This document shows positions 1 to 9,187 of a stretch of 14,618 nucleotides of DNA, in pieces. A model generated the notes under the pieces. That model was not told where the DNA came from. It saw only the letters and a program-made list of their open reading frames with translations, and searched no databases. How positions within the stretch are numbered: position 1 is the first letter of the stretch; each line of letters starts with the position of its first letter. The stretch is from Phocaeicola_A sp964481755 (lineage in GTDB: Bacteria > Bacteroidota > Bacteroidia > Bacteroidales > Bacteroidaceae). A program made the position numbers and the translations under genes. Where the stretch lies: positions 1 through 14,618 of the forward strand of contig CAYZVH010000069.1 in assembly GCA_964481755.1 (NCBI GenBank), written 5' to 3'.

Positions 1-60
1 GTGAACTACGACAGCGAGCAGCGCACCATCAGCGACTGGATTATCCGCGAAGAGGCATAA
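1..60 (+). CDS. 3' end of an unidentified gene (partial)
   Basis: The first reading frame is open from the window edge and ends at the TAA at 58-60, giving the 19 residues VNYDSEQRTISDWIIREEA. The first codon is GTG, but the gene almost certainly starts further left, so this is not a start. The tail is charged and carries no motif that I can assign to a family. It lies on the same strand as the HTCS gene and ends 82 bases before it, with a hairpin between them. It could be another PUL enzyme or an unrelated neighbour; the function is unknown. Confidence 0.7.
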   Translation: MNYDSEQRTISDWIIREEA

Positions 61-68
61 ACTCAGGA

Positions 69-93
69 GCGGGAGTCCTACACGGACTCCCGC
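69..93 (+). terminator. Perfect hairpin between the upstream gene and the HTCS gene
   Basis: GCGGGAGTCC (69-78) and GGACTCCCGC (84-93) are exact reverse complements around a TACAC loop. The stem is 10 bp and GC-rich, and it starts 9 bases after the upstream stop codon. The position fits a transcription terminator, but the 3' side is followed by AAAATCG, not a T tract. It may therefore act weakly, need a factor, or protect the 3' end of the upstream mRNA. The stem is certain; its role is inferred. Confidence 0.5.
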
Positions 94-142
94 AAAATCG
101 GCAAGGGACAACAAGAAATCCGCTAGGTTCAACGAAAAAGGG

Positions 143-3100
143 ATGAAGACAACTGTACGGACATCGGCAATACTATTGAAGAGACTCATTGTTCCAATCC
201 TGGCAATGTGGGTTGCGGCCGTTCCCATGTTGGGAATGACAGGCATCCTCTATGAGTACACCCGATTGGCAAGCAGCACACTGACACAGTCTTGCCAGGA
301 CAAGTATGGATTCATCTGGGTGGCCACGAACTTCGGGCTAAGCCGATTCGATGGTTACCACTTCGCCAACTACTACCACAGCAGCAAGGACGACAACTCC
401 ATCTCGAGCAACCTCATTACCAAACTGGTCTGCACCTCAGACGGCACACTCTTCGTAGGCTGTAGCCGAGGACTGATGCGGTACGACTACACCACCGACA
501 ACTTCTACAGATTCCAGTTTCCAGACAGCATACAACCCCGTGTCACCTCCATCACGGAGCTGACGGACGGAAAGCTGCTCGTCTCCACATCCGGCCATGG
601 AGTGTTCGCCATCGACAAAGGGAGCCGGACGTTGCGCCACGTGAAAGCTATCGAAGAGCGGATGAACAACCGCTACCTCTCGTTCCTCTACACCGAACGC
701 GACGGAACCACGTGGGTCTCCACCAACTCTGGGCGCGTCGTCCGGTGCAAGTTCAGGGGCGAAGTGCCGGAATCCATAGCCGACATCCCCACCGATGGGC
801 TTGTCCCAATCTACATGACGGAAATAGAGGGAGGACGGTTGCTACTGTTCTTCTCATCGAAGATACTGTGCTTCGACGCCCGAAGCGGAGAGTTGACCGA
901 CAGCGACATTCTGTTACCCAAGGACTTCGGCATCTCATCGGTGCTGAAGGTTCCCGACGGAACCATCTATCTGGGAATAACCAACAAGGGACTCTACGTG
1001 GTACCGAGCGGCGAGTCGACAGTGCGCAAAGAGCCCATCTACGACAGTCACTACCTGTTGCCCGACCTTACCATCAACAGTCTGTTACTCGACCGAGACG
1101 GCGACCTATGGATGACGAGTTCCTACCACGGCTTGTGCTTCTGCTCCACCGCTAGGCAGAAATTCTCCTCGTGGCGCTTCTCCGACAAAGGCGAGAAGCT
1201 CAATGCCGCCATTTCGTCCGTCGTACCTTTGGCCGACGGCGGAGCCTTGTGCCTCATGAAAAACGTAGGCATCTTCCGCGTGGACAAGGACGGCAACACA
1301 ACCAAATACGAGGACAATCCCCAAGGCAGCGTCTCGCTTTACCATAGCCAAGATGGCCGCTACTATCTGGGCACGTGGAACTCACTCTACCTGTTCAATC
1401 CACAAGACGGCACCTTCTCGCTGCTAAGCACGATGGACGGCAAAGGCGCCACCCATATGGAGGAAGACCTGCAGGGGCGGCTCTACGTCAGCACCATGGG
1501 CGACGGATTTATCATCCTCGACCGGAGCGGCAAGCAACTACGACACTACAACACCCAGAAGCTTCCACGTAAGCGGGGAGCCAAGTTTGGCAACAATTGG
1601 ATTTCGAAGATACTCCGCGACCATCAGGGCCGGATGTGGATAGCGACCACAAGCGGCGTTTGGTGTTACGACCCCGAGGAGGATTACTTTGTGGACCTCA
1701 ACAAGGGCGACGGCATCATGCGCGAGACCCACATCTCCGCCATCTGCGAGATGAACAGTCACGACATGGCGTTGGGTACCCAGAGCGGACTCTACGTCTA
1801 CCATCGGGCCGACAACACCGTGGCCGAGCTGCCCGGATGCGAAGCGCTGCAGGACATGGTCATCTCCAGCCTGGAGCGCGACGACGAGGGCAATCTCTGG
1901 ATAAGCACGCCCAAGGGTATTTGGCAATACATCTGTCAGAACCAAAGGCTCATAAGCTACGTGGGCCGTAGCGGCATCGTGGAAGAGGAATTCGCCGAAG
2001 GAGCCTCTTGCCACGCGGCTGACAACCTAATGTGCTTCGGCTCCAACGGCAACGTGACCACCTTCTACCCACAAGAACTGAAAGAGAGCGACAACGCGGT
2101 GACAGAGCACGTCCACATCACCCGCGCCTCTACCCTGTCGCAAACCTACAACCCCTTTAGCCAAGAGTTCTCCATGCCTTGGTACGACACCCATTTCACC
2201 TTGGAATTCTCGTTGTTCGACTATGAGAACGCCAACGTCACGTTCGAGTATCGCATCAACGCAGGCAAGTGGACTATGTTCGAGAGCGGAGACAACCAAC
2301 TCTCCTTCACCAAGTTGGAGCCAGGGAAGTACCGGATAGAGGTTAGAGCCATGAGCGGAGAGAACTGCGTCTCCGACACCAAGAGCATCATCCTCAGAGT
2401 GGAATCTCCGTGGTACGCTTCCAACACGGCATTCATCCTCTACGCGCTGGCAGCACTGCTGGCACTTGTCGCCATCGCCGCCTACTTCTACCGTCGGCAA
2501 AAGGCCAACTTCGAAGAGGAGAAGATGAAGCTGCTGATAAACGCCACACACGACATCCGTTCACCGCTGACGCTGATACTGGGACCGATAGAGAAGCTGA
2601 AAGACCTGGTGAAGAAGAATTGCGACGAGGAGACCCGACAAGTGCTCGACCAATATGTGGACGTGATAGACCGCAATGCCGACCGCCTGCTACTGTTGGT
2701 AAACCAGATACTGGACATGCGTAGGATAGACAAACACCAGCTGAAACTGCAGTGCCGCGAGACAGATATTGTGGAATTCGTCCGACAAGTGTGCCACTCC
2801 TTTGAGTTCGTAGCCGAGCAGAAGAACATCGACCTCAGCATCGAGGCCGACAATGAGGTCGGCAAGGTGTGGATAGACCGTGGCAACTTCGACAAAGTAC
2901 TCACCAACATCCTCTCCAATGCATTCAAATACACGCTCGACGGTGGGGAAGTCACCGTGCGGATTCACTCGGACAACACCTCGCTAACAATTGAGGTGAT
3001 TGACAGCGGCATCGGTCTGGCCAACGAGAAGGCCTCCCGTCTGTTCGAACGGTTCTACCAAGGCAAGCAACAGCGTGAGGGTGTTGTGGGCACAGGCATC

Positions 3101-4039
3101 GGACTCAATCTGGCCATGAACATCGTCCGGTTGCATGGCGGAACCATCTCCGCCTCCAACCGCACGGACGGGATGCGAGGCACCTGCTTCACCATCCGTC
3201 TGCCGCTAGGCCACAGCCATCTCAGTCCGGAGAACATCTCGACAGAGCCCGAACAGACGTCAACCAACCCGAAGACCATCTATAAGAAAGGCCGCATCAT
3301 GGTTGTGGACGATGATTGTGAACTATCGGCCTACGTCGTGCGTGAGCTGAAGCCATGGTACAACATCGACAGTTTCTCCAACGGGTTAGACGCCTTGCAG
3401 GCTTTGCTCTCACAACCATACGAACTGGTGGTGAGCGATGTGATGATGTCCGGCATGGACGGAATCACGCTGCTAAAGAAGATTAAGCAAAACCCCAATA
3501 CCAACCACATCCCGGTGCTGCTGCTCACCTCCAAATCGGAAGTTGCCGACCGTCTGGCAGGCTTCAAGAGCGGTGCCGACGCCTACTTGGTAAAGCCGTT
3601 CAACATCGATGAGCTACATGCGCGCATCGACAACCTCATAGATTCCATACGCCGCTTAAGGGGGAAATACACCGGAGCACAACAGCAAGCCGACAAAGTG
3701 GAGAAGGTGGAGGTCGACGGGAACGACGAGCGACTGATGGCCAACGTGATGAAATCCATCAACGCACACCTGAGCGACGGCGACTTCAATGTTGACACCC
3801 TCGCCTCGGAGGTGGGACTGAGCCGTGTGCAGCTCCACCGCAAGATGAAGGAGATGACAGGCATCTCCACCGGCAAGTTTATACGCAACATCCGCATGGA
3901 ACAAGCCAAACGGCTCATCGAGGAAGGCAAACTCAACATCGCACAGGTGGCTTACAAGGTAGGATTCAACGACCAAACCTACTTCTCCACCGTCTTCAGA
4001 CAATACTTCGGAAAGTCGCCGTCGGAATACAACGAATAA
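143..4039 (+). CDS. Hybrid two-component system sensor/regulator (HTCS)
   Basis: This 1298-residue membrane protein joins a periplasmic sensor, a histidine kinase, a receiver and an AraC-type DNA-binding domain. After a hydrophobic N-terminus (about 10-35) come about a dozen two-component propeller repeats, such as GFIWVATNFGLSRFDG and GNLWISTPKGIWQY, then a Y_Y_Y domain (about 683-756). One membrane segment follows at about 762-783. The kinase has the phospho-accepting His803 (HDIRSP), an N-box (N922-N926), DSGIGL from D954 and GTGIGL from G983. The receiver has an acidic pocket at 1056-1058, phospho-acceptor Asp1099, Thr1129 and Lys1151. An AraC helix-turn-helix fills about 1206-1298. All catalytic residues are present, so it should be active. 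ATG at 143 is the only plausible in-frame start. In this family the propeller binds a periplasmic oligosaccharide and the regulator activates the adjacent PUL, here probably susC onward. Confidence 0.97.
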   Translation: MKTTVRTSAILLKRLIVPILAMWVAAVPMLGMTGILYEYTRLASSTLTQSCQDKYGFIWVATNFGLSRFDGYHFANYYHSSKDDNSISSNLITKLVCTSDGTLFVGCSRGLMRYDYTTDNFYRFQFPDSIQPRVTSITELTDGKLLVSTSGHGVFAIDKGSRTLRHVKAIEERMNNRYLSFLYTERDGTTWVSTNSGRVVRCKFRGEVPESIADIPTDGLVPIYMTEIEGGRLLLFFSSKILCFDARSGELTDSDILLPKDFGISSVLKVPDGTIYLGITNKGLYVVPSGESTVRKEPIYDSHYLLPDLTINSLLLDRDGDLWMTSSYHGLCFCSTARQKFSSWRFSDKGEKLNAAISSVVPLADGGALCLMKNVGIFRVDKDGNTTKYEDNPQGSVSLYHSQDGRYYLGTWNSLYLFNPQDGTFSLLSTMDGKGATHMEEDLQGRLYVSTMGDGFIILDRSGKQLRHYNTQKLPRKRGAKFGNNWISKILRDHQGRMWIATTSGVWCYDPEEDYFVDLNKGDGIMRETHISAICEMNSHDMALGTQSGLYVYHRADNTVAELPGCEALQDMVISSLERDDEGNLWISTPKGIWQYICQNQRLISYVGRSGIVEEEFAEGASCHAADNLMCFGSNGNVTTFYPQELKESDNAVTEHVHITRASTLSQTYNPFSQEFSMPWYDTHFTLEFSLFDYENANVTFEYRINAGKWTMFESGDNQLSFTKLEPGKYRIEVRAMSGENCVSDTKSIILRVESPWYASNTAFILYALAALLALVAIAAYFYRRQKANFEEEKMKLLINATHDIRSPLTLILGPIEKLKDLVKKNCDEETRQVLDQYVDVIDRNADRLLLLVNQILDMRRIDKHQLKLQCRETDIVEFVRQVCHSFEFVAEQKNIDLSIEADNEVGKVWIDRGNFDKVLTNILSNAFKYTLDGGEVTVRIHSDNTSLTIEVIDSGIGLANEKASRLFERFYQGKQQREGVVGTGIGLNLAMNIVRLHGGTISASNRTDGMRGTCFTIRLPLGHSHLSPENISTEPEQTSTNPKTIYKKGRIMVVDDDCELSAYVVRELKPWYNIDSFSNGLDALQALLSQPYELVVSDVMMSGMDGITLLKKIKQNPNTNHIPVLLLTSKSEVADRLAGFKSGADAYLVKPFNIDELHARIDNLIDSIRRLRGKYTGAQQQADKVEKVEVDGNDERLMANVMKSINAHLSDGDFNVDTLASEVGLSRVQLHRKMKEMTGISTGKFIRNIRMEQAKRLIEEGKLNIAQVAYKVGFNDQTYFSTVFRQYFGKSPSEYNE

Positions 4040-4059
4040 GCTGACACCTAACAATTTAC

Positions 4060-4101
4060 GTCCATCAAGAATGCTTCCATGTTATTTTTGATGGACTTTT
4101 T
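4060..4101 (+). terminator. Intrinsic terminator after the HTCS gene
   Basis: The arms 4060-4072 (GTCCATCAAGAAT) and 4084-4096 (ATTTTTGATGGAC) form a 13-bp stem with a single G-T wobble at 4069/4087. The loop is 11 nt, and five T residues follow at 4097-4101. It lies 20 bases after the HTCS stop. This is a classic rho-independent terminator and implies that susC is transcribed from its own promoter, separately from its regulator. Confidence 0.88.
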
Positions 4102-4119
4102 GTAACACCATCCGGCGTG

Positions 4120-4161
4120 CTATGAAATGATTTTCAAGCCTTATGAAATGTTTTTTCGGCC
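4120..4161 (+). promoter_or_regulatory. Tandem 21-bp direct repeat, candidate HTCS operator
   Basis: Units 4120-4140 and 4141-4161 lie head to tail and agree at 16 of 21 positions. Both contain TATGAAATG followed by a T-rich stretch and end in GCC. The 21-bp period is two turns of DNA, so two regulator subunits would sit on the same face, as expected for AraC-type activators. The site lies between the HTCS terminator and susC and ends 19 bases before a TACCTTTA element that resembles a -7 box. The repeat is seen directly; binding by the HTCS is inferred. Confidence 0.6.
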
Positions 4162-4180
4162 TGTTACGCACCTCAACCTC

Positions 4181-4188
4181 TACCTTTA
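4181..4188 (+). promoter_or_regulatory. Possible -7 element of the susC promoter
   Basis: TACCTTTA matches the Bacteroidetes -7 pattern TAnnTTTG except at the last base. No TTTG-like -33 box lies 19-21 bases upstream; that space is filled by the second 21-bp repeat. A promoter without a -33 box that overlaps an activator site is what an HTCS-dependent promoter would look like. Transcription would then start near 4195, giving a leader of about 85 nt. This is a weak match on its own. Confidence 0.3.
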
Positions 4189-4209
4189 CCGACGCAAATC
4201 AAATCAATT

Positions 4210-4290
4210 ATGGGAATGAAAAACACTGTATCCACACACGGGTTTTCATGGAACCAAATTAACTTTAAAACATATAAGTATGAAAAGTAA
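4210..4290 (+). other. Short upstream reading frame overlapping the susC start
   Basis: An ATG at 4210 (second in-frame ATG at 4216) opens a 26-codon frame that stops with TAA at 4288-4290, eleven bases inside susC and in a different frame. The peptide begins MGMKNTVSTHGFSWNQ and has no recognisable motif. If the transcript starts near 4195 this frame would be translated and could affect susC initiation. It may equally be chance; no family supports it. Confidence 0.15.
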
Positions 4291-7200
4291 GCTTTTATTT
4301 CTGCTGATGCTTGTCTTCAGCCTCACGGCATGGGGACAGAGCAACCAAGTAAAAGGACGGGTGGTCTCGGCTACCGACGGCGAACCGATTATCGGTGCCT
4401 CGGTCGTTGAAAAGGGAACAACCAACGGTTGCGTCACCGACCTCGACGGACAGTTCACTATCAAGGTAGGGGCAAACGCCACTATCAGTATCTCGTGCAT
4501 CGGATACCAGACGCAGACCATCGCCGCGAAAGGTAAGACGATGATTGACGTGGAGTTGAAGGAAGACAATCAACTCCTGGAACAGTTGGTGGTAATCGGC
4601 TACGGTACCGCCAAGAAGAGCGACCTCACGGGTGCCGTGATGAGCGCCAATCTGAAGGACTTCGAGAAAGCCCCCAACACCAACCTGATGCAGACCCTGC
4701 AGGGCACCGTCCCTGGTCTGAACATCGGTCAGGTGTCCACCGCCGGACAGTCGCCTTCCATCCAGATTCGTGGCAAGAACACCATCTCCGGTAGCACCGA
4801 CGTGCTCATCGTGCTCGACGGAATCATCTACACGGGCGACATCTCGTCCATCAACCCCGCCGACATCGAGCGCGTGGACGTGCTGAAGGATGCCAGCGCC
4901 ACCGCTGTATATGGCGCACAGGCTGCCAACGGTGTGGTGCTCATCACCTCCAAGAGAGGACAACAAGGCAAGGCCAAAATCACCTTCTCTTCTTCCTATA
5001 GTATACAGAGCCCGACCAAGGACCTGAAGCCTATGAACAGAGCCGGACTGATAGACTGGATGAAGGAAACCCAGTGGAACAGCGCCTACACCGAGGAGTC
5101 CGGTTACACGAAGGACAACCCCTCCTTCAACCTTGCCTCCACAGCTCCCGACGCTTACATGCGCGACGAGAACGGAAACCTCATCGAAAATGACTATAAC
5201 TGGTGGGACGCTTTCACACGTACAGGTCACATCTTCGAGAACAAGCTCAGCCTCTCCGGCGGCAATGAGTTCAGCTCTTACCTCCTGTCAGTAAGCAACA
5301 CCGACCAGAAGAACATGCTGCTCAACGACGACTTCAAGCGCAACACCATACGTGCCAACATCGACATACAACCGCGCAAATGGTGGAAAGCCGGCATCCA
5401 GGCTTTCGGATCTTTCGTCAACAAGGACGGTTCCGAGACCTATCTGCCCTTCCTGGTGACCTACAGTCCGTTTGCCACTCCGTATGACGAGAATGGCGAC
5501 CTCGATCCTTACCCCATGGGTGGCGTGATGCGCGACAACCCCTATATGGGCACATACGCCGACGACGTGGAGCGCCAGGAGACCTTCTTCGCCAACCTCT
5601 ACTCGGAGTTCCAGTTGCCGCTGAAAGGCTTGACCTACCGCTTCAACTTCGGTAACAACCTGCGCACCTATGAGCACGACTATGCCAACAAGTACAGCAA
5701 CTATCCGAGTGGACAGGCCTACAAAAACAGCTACAAGTATTACGACTATACGTTCGATAATATTCTGAACTACCAGAACACCTTCGGCAAACACGACCTC
5801 GGCGCTACGTTCGTTTACGGTGCCAGCCGCCGCAAATACACCTACACAAGCGCCGAAGCGAAAAACTTCTCGCGTCTCAACCTGGGCTTCAACAGTTTGG
5901 AACAAGGCAAGGAGCAATACACCACCTCCGATGCCTGGAAATCGACGTTGCTCTATCAGATGCTGCGTGTCAACTACAAGTTCGACAACAAATACCTGGT
6001 GACCGCAACGGTTCGTCGCGATGGATTCTCGGGCTTCGCCGCCAACAACAAGTTCGCCATATTCCCGTCCGTAGCCTTGGGTTGGGTGCTCTCCGAGGAG
6101 AAGTTCTTCAACGTATCGTGGGTGGACCAACTGAAGCTCCGTGCTGGTTACGGTGTCAGCGGTAACCAGACAAGCCGCTACTCCTCACTCTCCCAGGTGA
6201 GCTCCAGCATCAGCTACGTGTTCGGCAACGGCGCCACATCGGGTGTGCTGGGACAGACTCTTTCATCGCTGGGCAACTCCGACCTGAAGTGGGAGAAGAC
6301 CGCAGGTTTCAACTTCGGCGTCGACTTCACCCTGCTGAACAACCGCTTGATGGGAACCATCGAGGCCTACAGCACCACCACACGTGACTTGCTGTTCGAC
6401 GTGTCGATTCCTTCCACGACAGGCTTCACCACCATACGCTCCAACGTGGGCAAGATAGCCAACTCGGGTATCGAGTTCAACCTCACCTCGCGCAACATCG
6501 TCACCAAGGACTTCGAGTGGAGCACCACCTTCAACATCTCGCACAACTCCAACGAGATTAAGTCCCTCACGGGCAAGGACAGCGACGGCGACGGCAAGGA
6601 AGACGACATGACCGCCAGCAGCCTATTCATCGGCAAGTCGCTCTCCTCTATCTACGACTATAAGGTGGACGGCATCTATCAGATTGGCGACGACATCCCC
6701 GAAGGGTTCTACCCTGGCAACTACCGGGTGGTGGATACCAACAAAGATGGCAAGATCACAGCGGACGACCGCACCGTCATCGGTAAGACCGACCCTGCCG
6801 CCCGCATGGGATTGCTCAACAAGTTCACCTACAAAGACCTTACGCTGAGTTTCTTCCTCTACGCTGTGGTAGGTGGCAAGAACGGTTACCTAGGACAGAA
6901 CACCAACTCCGTGCGCCCCGATGACAATGGTAAGCGCTACAACCACTTCACCGAGGAAGCAGATCTCTTCTGGTCGCCCAACAACACCGACGGCATCTAC
7001 GACCGTGCCGCACAGAGCGGCGCTCTCGGCGACAAGCCTCACCGCTACGAGAAACGTGATTTCCTCCGTCTGCAGGACGTTACGCTCTCCTACAACCTGC
7101 CGCGCACATGGGTGAACAAGATCGGCATCGACGGAGTGAATGTGTACGTCAACTGCAAGAATCTCCTGACCTTGACCGGTTGGCACGGATGGGACCCCGA

Positions 7201-7312
7201 GCCCGACATGACTTGCCAGGACGGCAACAGCCGCGACATCGTGACAGGTAGCTGCTACAGCAACCGTCCGGTGATGAAGAGCATCACCTTCGGCCTCAAC
7301 GTAAACTTCTAA
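4280..7312 (+). CDS. susC: SusC-family TonB-dependent outer-membrane transporter
   Basis: This is the import channel of the PUL: a 22-stranded outer-membrane barrel capped by SusD, powered by TonB, that takes oligosaccharides into the periplasm. The 1010-residue protein starts with a signal peptide (1-20, cleavage near AWGQ/S). A carboxypeptidase-D-like regulatory domain follows (about 23-95), with the usual DGEPIIGASV and CIGYQT motifs. The TonB-box-like LVVIGYGTAKKSDLTGAV lies at 103-120. The plug covers about 113-230 (VLKDASATAVYGAQAANGVV), and the rest is barrel. Loop motifs KDSDGDGKEDD and DTNKDGKITADD resemble Ca-binding loops common in SusC proteins. The C-terminus ends in Phe, as barrel proteins do. 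Length is typical. susD follows after 37 bases. The symbol denotes the family, not orthology to the starch transporter; the substrate cannot be read from the sequence. Confidence 0.97.
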   Translation: MKSKLLFLLMLVFSLTAWGQSNQVKGRVVSATDGEPIIGASVVEKGTTNGCVTDLDGQFTIKVGANATISISCIGYQTQTIAAKGKTMIDVELKEDNQLLEQLVVIGYGTAKKSDLTGAVMSANLKDFEKAPNTNLMQTLQGTVPGLNIGQVSTAGQSPSIQIRGKNTISGSTDVLIVLDGIIYTGDISSINPADIERVDVLKDASATAVYGAQAANGVVLITSKRGQQGKAKITFSSSYSIQSPTKDLKPMNRAGLIDWMKETQWNSAYTEESGYTKDNPSFNLASTAPDAYMRDENGNLIENDYNWWDAFTRTGHIFENKLSLSGGNEFSSYLLSVSNTDQKNMLLNDDFKRNTIRANIDIQPRKWWKAGIQAFGSFVNKDGSETYLPFLVTYSPFATPYDENGDLDPYPMGGVMRDNPYMGTYADDVERQETFFANLYSEFQLPLKGLTYRFNFGNNLRTYEHDYANKYSNYPSGQAYKNSYKYYDYTFDNILNYQNTFGKHDLGATFVYGASRRKYTYTSAEAKNFSRLNLGFNSLEQGKEQYTTSDAWKSTLLYQMLRVNYKFDNKYLVTATVRRDGFSGFAANNKFAIFPSVALGWVLSEEKFFNVSWVDQLKLRAGYGVSGNQTSRYSSLSQVSSSISYVFGNGATSGVLGQTLSSLGNSDLKWEKTAGFNFGVDFTLLNNRLMGTIEAYSTTTRDLLFDVSIPSTTGFTTIRSNVGKIANSGIEFNLTSRNIVTKDFEWSTTFNISHNSNEIKSLTGKDSDGDGKEDDMTASSLFIGKSLSSIYDYKVDGIYQIGDDIPEGFYPGNYRVVDTNKDGKITADDRTVIGKTDPAARMGLLNKFTYKDLTLSFFLYAVVGGKNGYLGQNTNSVRPDDNGKRYNHFTEEADLFWSPNNTDGIYDRAAQSGALGDKPHRYEKRDFLRLQDVTLSYNLPRTWVNKIGIDGVNVYVNCKNLLTLTGWHGWDPEPDMTCQDGNSRDIVTGSCYSNRPVMKSITFGLNVNF

Positions 7313-7349
7313 AGACAGAATGATACCAGAACTATAAAAAGACATTGTT

Positions 7350-9152
7350 ATGAAAAAATATATATACCATCTGATGATGGCTGCAGCATTACTCACTACC
7401 TCCGCTACTGTGGTGAGCTGCGATGAAGACAAATTCCTGGAGGAGAAGCCGCTCGACTTCATGAGTGGGGACAACTCCTATCAGACCTCGGCGGACTTCG
7501 ACGCTGCCATAAACGGGCTCTATAGCCTCGTTCGGTCGGAGTTCTACTGCGGTTCCTACTCGGTGATGAACGCTTATCTGGCACGTACCGACTTCGTCAT
7601 CCAGGCAGACCCTGCCATGTCCAATCTGGAGTCGGACCTCAACCCCACAGCCACCAACCCTAAGTGGCATTGGGAGAACCTCTACAAACTTATCGCGCAA
7701 GCCAACACAGTGCTGACACGTGTAGGCAAATCCGACTTGTCGGACAGCGACAAGTTGATGTACGAAGCCAAAGCCAAGCTGTTCCGCTCCATCGCTTACC
7801 GCACGTTGTGCTACTACTATGGCGGTGTGCCCCTCCAGTTGGAGGAGGTGACCTCGCCCAAGACCGATTACACGAGAGCCACCAAGGAGGAGACCCTCAA
7901 CCAGGCCATCGAGGATGCCCTGTTCGCTGCCGACAACCTGCCCGACATCAAGGATGTGCAGGACGGTGAGGTGAGCGCCCCTGCCGCACAGACCCTGTTG
8001 GCAGAGCTCTATCTGGCCATCGGCGAGAACCAGAAGGCGGTAGACATGGCCACACAAGTCATCAACAACCCGGCCCTCGCCCTGATGAAGGAGCGCTTCG
8101 GCTCACGTGCCACCGAGGATGGTGATGTCTATTGGGACCTCTTCCGCCGCGACAACCAGAACCGCGCGGCAGGCAACACCGAAGGCATCTGGGTCATCCA
8201 GATTGAGCCCAACATCACCGGCGGTGGTGGCGACACAGGCCACGCCTTCTGGGTGGACGGCGACTTCTGGCAGGAGCGTTGGTTCGGCATACAGACAGGT
8301 CTGTTCCGCTTCGTGAACTCCACAACAGGCCAGGCAATCGCCCCGTTCACATGGCCTACAGGCGACTACACCGGCGGCCGTGGCATCGGCAACTACTACA
8401 ACACCCAGCACTACTTCCTCGAGATTTGGGGAGGCGAAGGCAGCTACGACTATGAGCACGACATCCGTAACTCGAAGTACAACTATCCGCGCTCCTACAA
8501 GTTCAACAACGCCTCGTTCGTGTCACAGTATGGCTCGCTCTTCGGCGACGAGCTCGACATCATGCATCCCAACCTTCCCGCCGGATGGGACATGCAGACG
8601 GGTGAGGACAAACCGGGCATCACCTCGGCATCCAATGCCATCCCCAACCGTTACATGGGAGCCTATCAGACGAAATGCACATCGCCCTACAACCATCCGG
8701 ACGCACAGTACTCCAACAAGTCGACCTACCTGTTGACAGGCTCGGCCGGAAAGACCTACCAAGACCAATATCTGTTCCGTCTGCCTGAGGCTTACCTCTT
8801 GCGTGCGGAGGCTTACGTGAAGTTGGGACAGAAGGACAAAGCCGTAGCGGACGTGAACGTCATCCGCAGCCGTGCCCACGCTTCTGAAGCTACGGCAGAT
8901 CAGATGGACATGGACTACATCCTCGACGAGCGTCTGCGTGAGTTCGGCATCGAGGAGCAACGCCAGCTGACACTCTCACGTACAGGAATGATGACCGAGC
9001 GTGTGCTGAAGTACAACCCGTACTACTCCGCCGAGCACTCCTCCAGCGGCAAGGCGTTCGACAGTCACTTCGCCCTGTTCCCCATTCCTCAGTCCTTCAT
9101 CGAGGCCAACACGGACGCCAAGATTGAACAGAACCCAGGATATGACGACTAA
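7350..9152 (+). CDS. susD: SusD/RagB-family surface glycan-binding lipoprotein
   Basis: This 600-residue lipoprotein should sit on the outer face of the outer membrane as the lid of the preceding SusC and capture glycan. A lipoprotein signal peptide ends in VVSC with Cys24 as the lipidated residue. The acidic DED right after the Cys resembles the surface-export signal of Bacteroidetes lipoproteins. FLEEKPLDF near the N-terminus, FRLPEAYLLRAEAYVKLGQK with VNVIRSRA in the C-terminal third, and the IEQNPGY ending are SusD hallmarks; the first two-thirds should form the TPR-like helical scaffold. The starch-specific ligand residues of the archetype cannot be inferred here. It is probably co-transcribed with susC (37-base gap, no terminator). 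A strong hairpin follows its stop codon, so susC and susD may be expressed above the downstream enzymes. Confidence 0.96.
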   Translation: MKKYIYHLMMAAALLTTSATVVSCDEDKFLEEKPLDFMSGDNSYQTSADFDAAINGLYSLVRSEFYCGSYSVMNAYLARTDFVIQADPAMSNLESDLNPTATNPKWHWENLYKLIAQANTVLTRVGKSDLSDSDKLMYEAKAKLFRSIAYRTLCYYYGGVPLQLEEVTSPKTDYTRATKEETLNQAIEDALFAADNLPDIKDVQDGEVSAPAAQTLLAELYLAIGENQKAVDMATQVINNPALALMKERFGSRATEDGDVYWDLFRRDNQNRAAGNTEGIWVIQIEPNITGGGGDTGHAFWVDGDFWQERWFGIQTGLFRFVNSTTGQAIAPFTWPTGDYTGGRGIGNYYNTQHYFLEIWGGEGSYDYEHDIRNSKYNYPRSYKFNNASFVSQYGSLFGDELDIMHPNLPAGWDMQTGEDKPGITSASNAIPNRYMGAYQTKCTSPYNHPDAQYSNKSTYLLTGSAGKTYQDQYLFRLPEAYLLRAEAYVKLGQKDKAVADVNVIRSRAHASEATADQMDMDYILDERLREFGIEEQRQLTLSRTGMMTERVLKYNPYYSAEHSSSGKAFDSHFALFPIPQSFIEANTDAKIEQNPGYDD

Positions 9153-9187
9153 ATCTCCATCTTTCAGTTAGTATTAGTTTTTCTGCG

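Noticed and set aside
4295..6130. Long minus-strand open frames opposite susC (311 and 280 codons)
   Set aside because: They lie wholly inside a clear SusC gene, have low-complexity Val/Gly/His-rich translations and match no family; they are shadows of GC-biased codon use.
9175..9182. TAGTTTTT as a -7 box for a GH115 promoter
   Set aside because: It misses the final G, has no -33 partner at the right distance, and lies upstream of the 9188-9222 hairpin, so any transcript would meet that terminator first.
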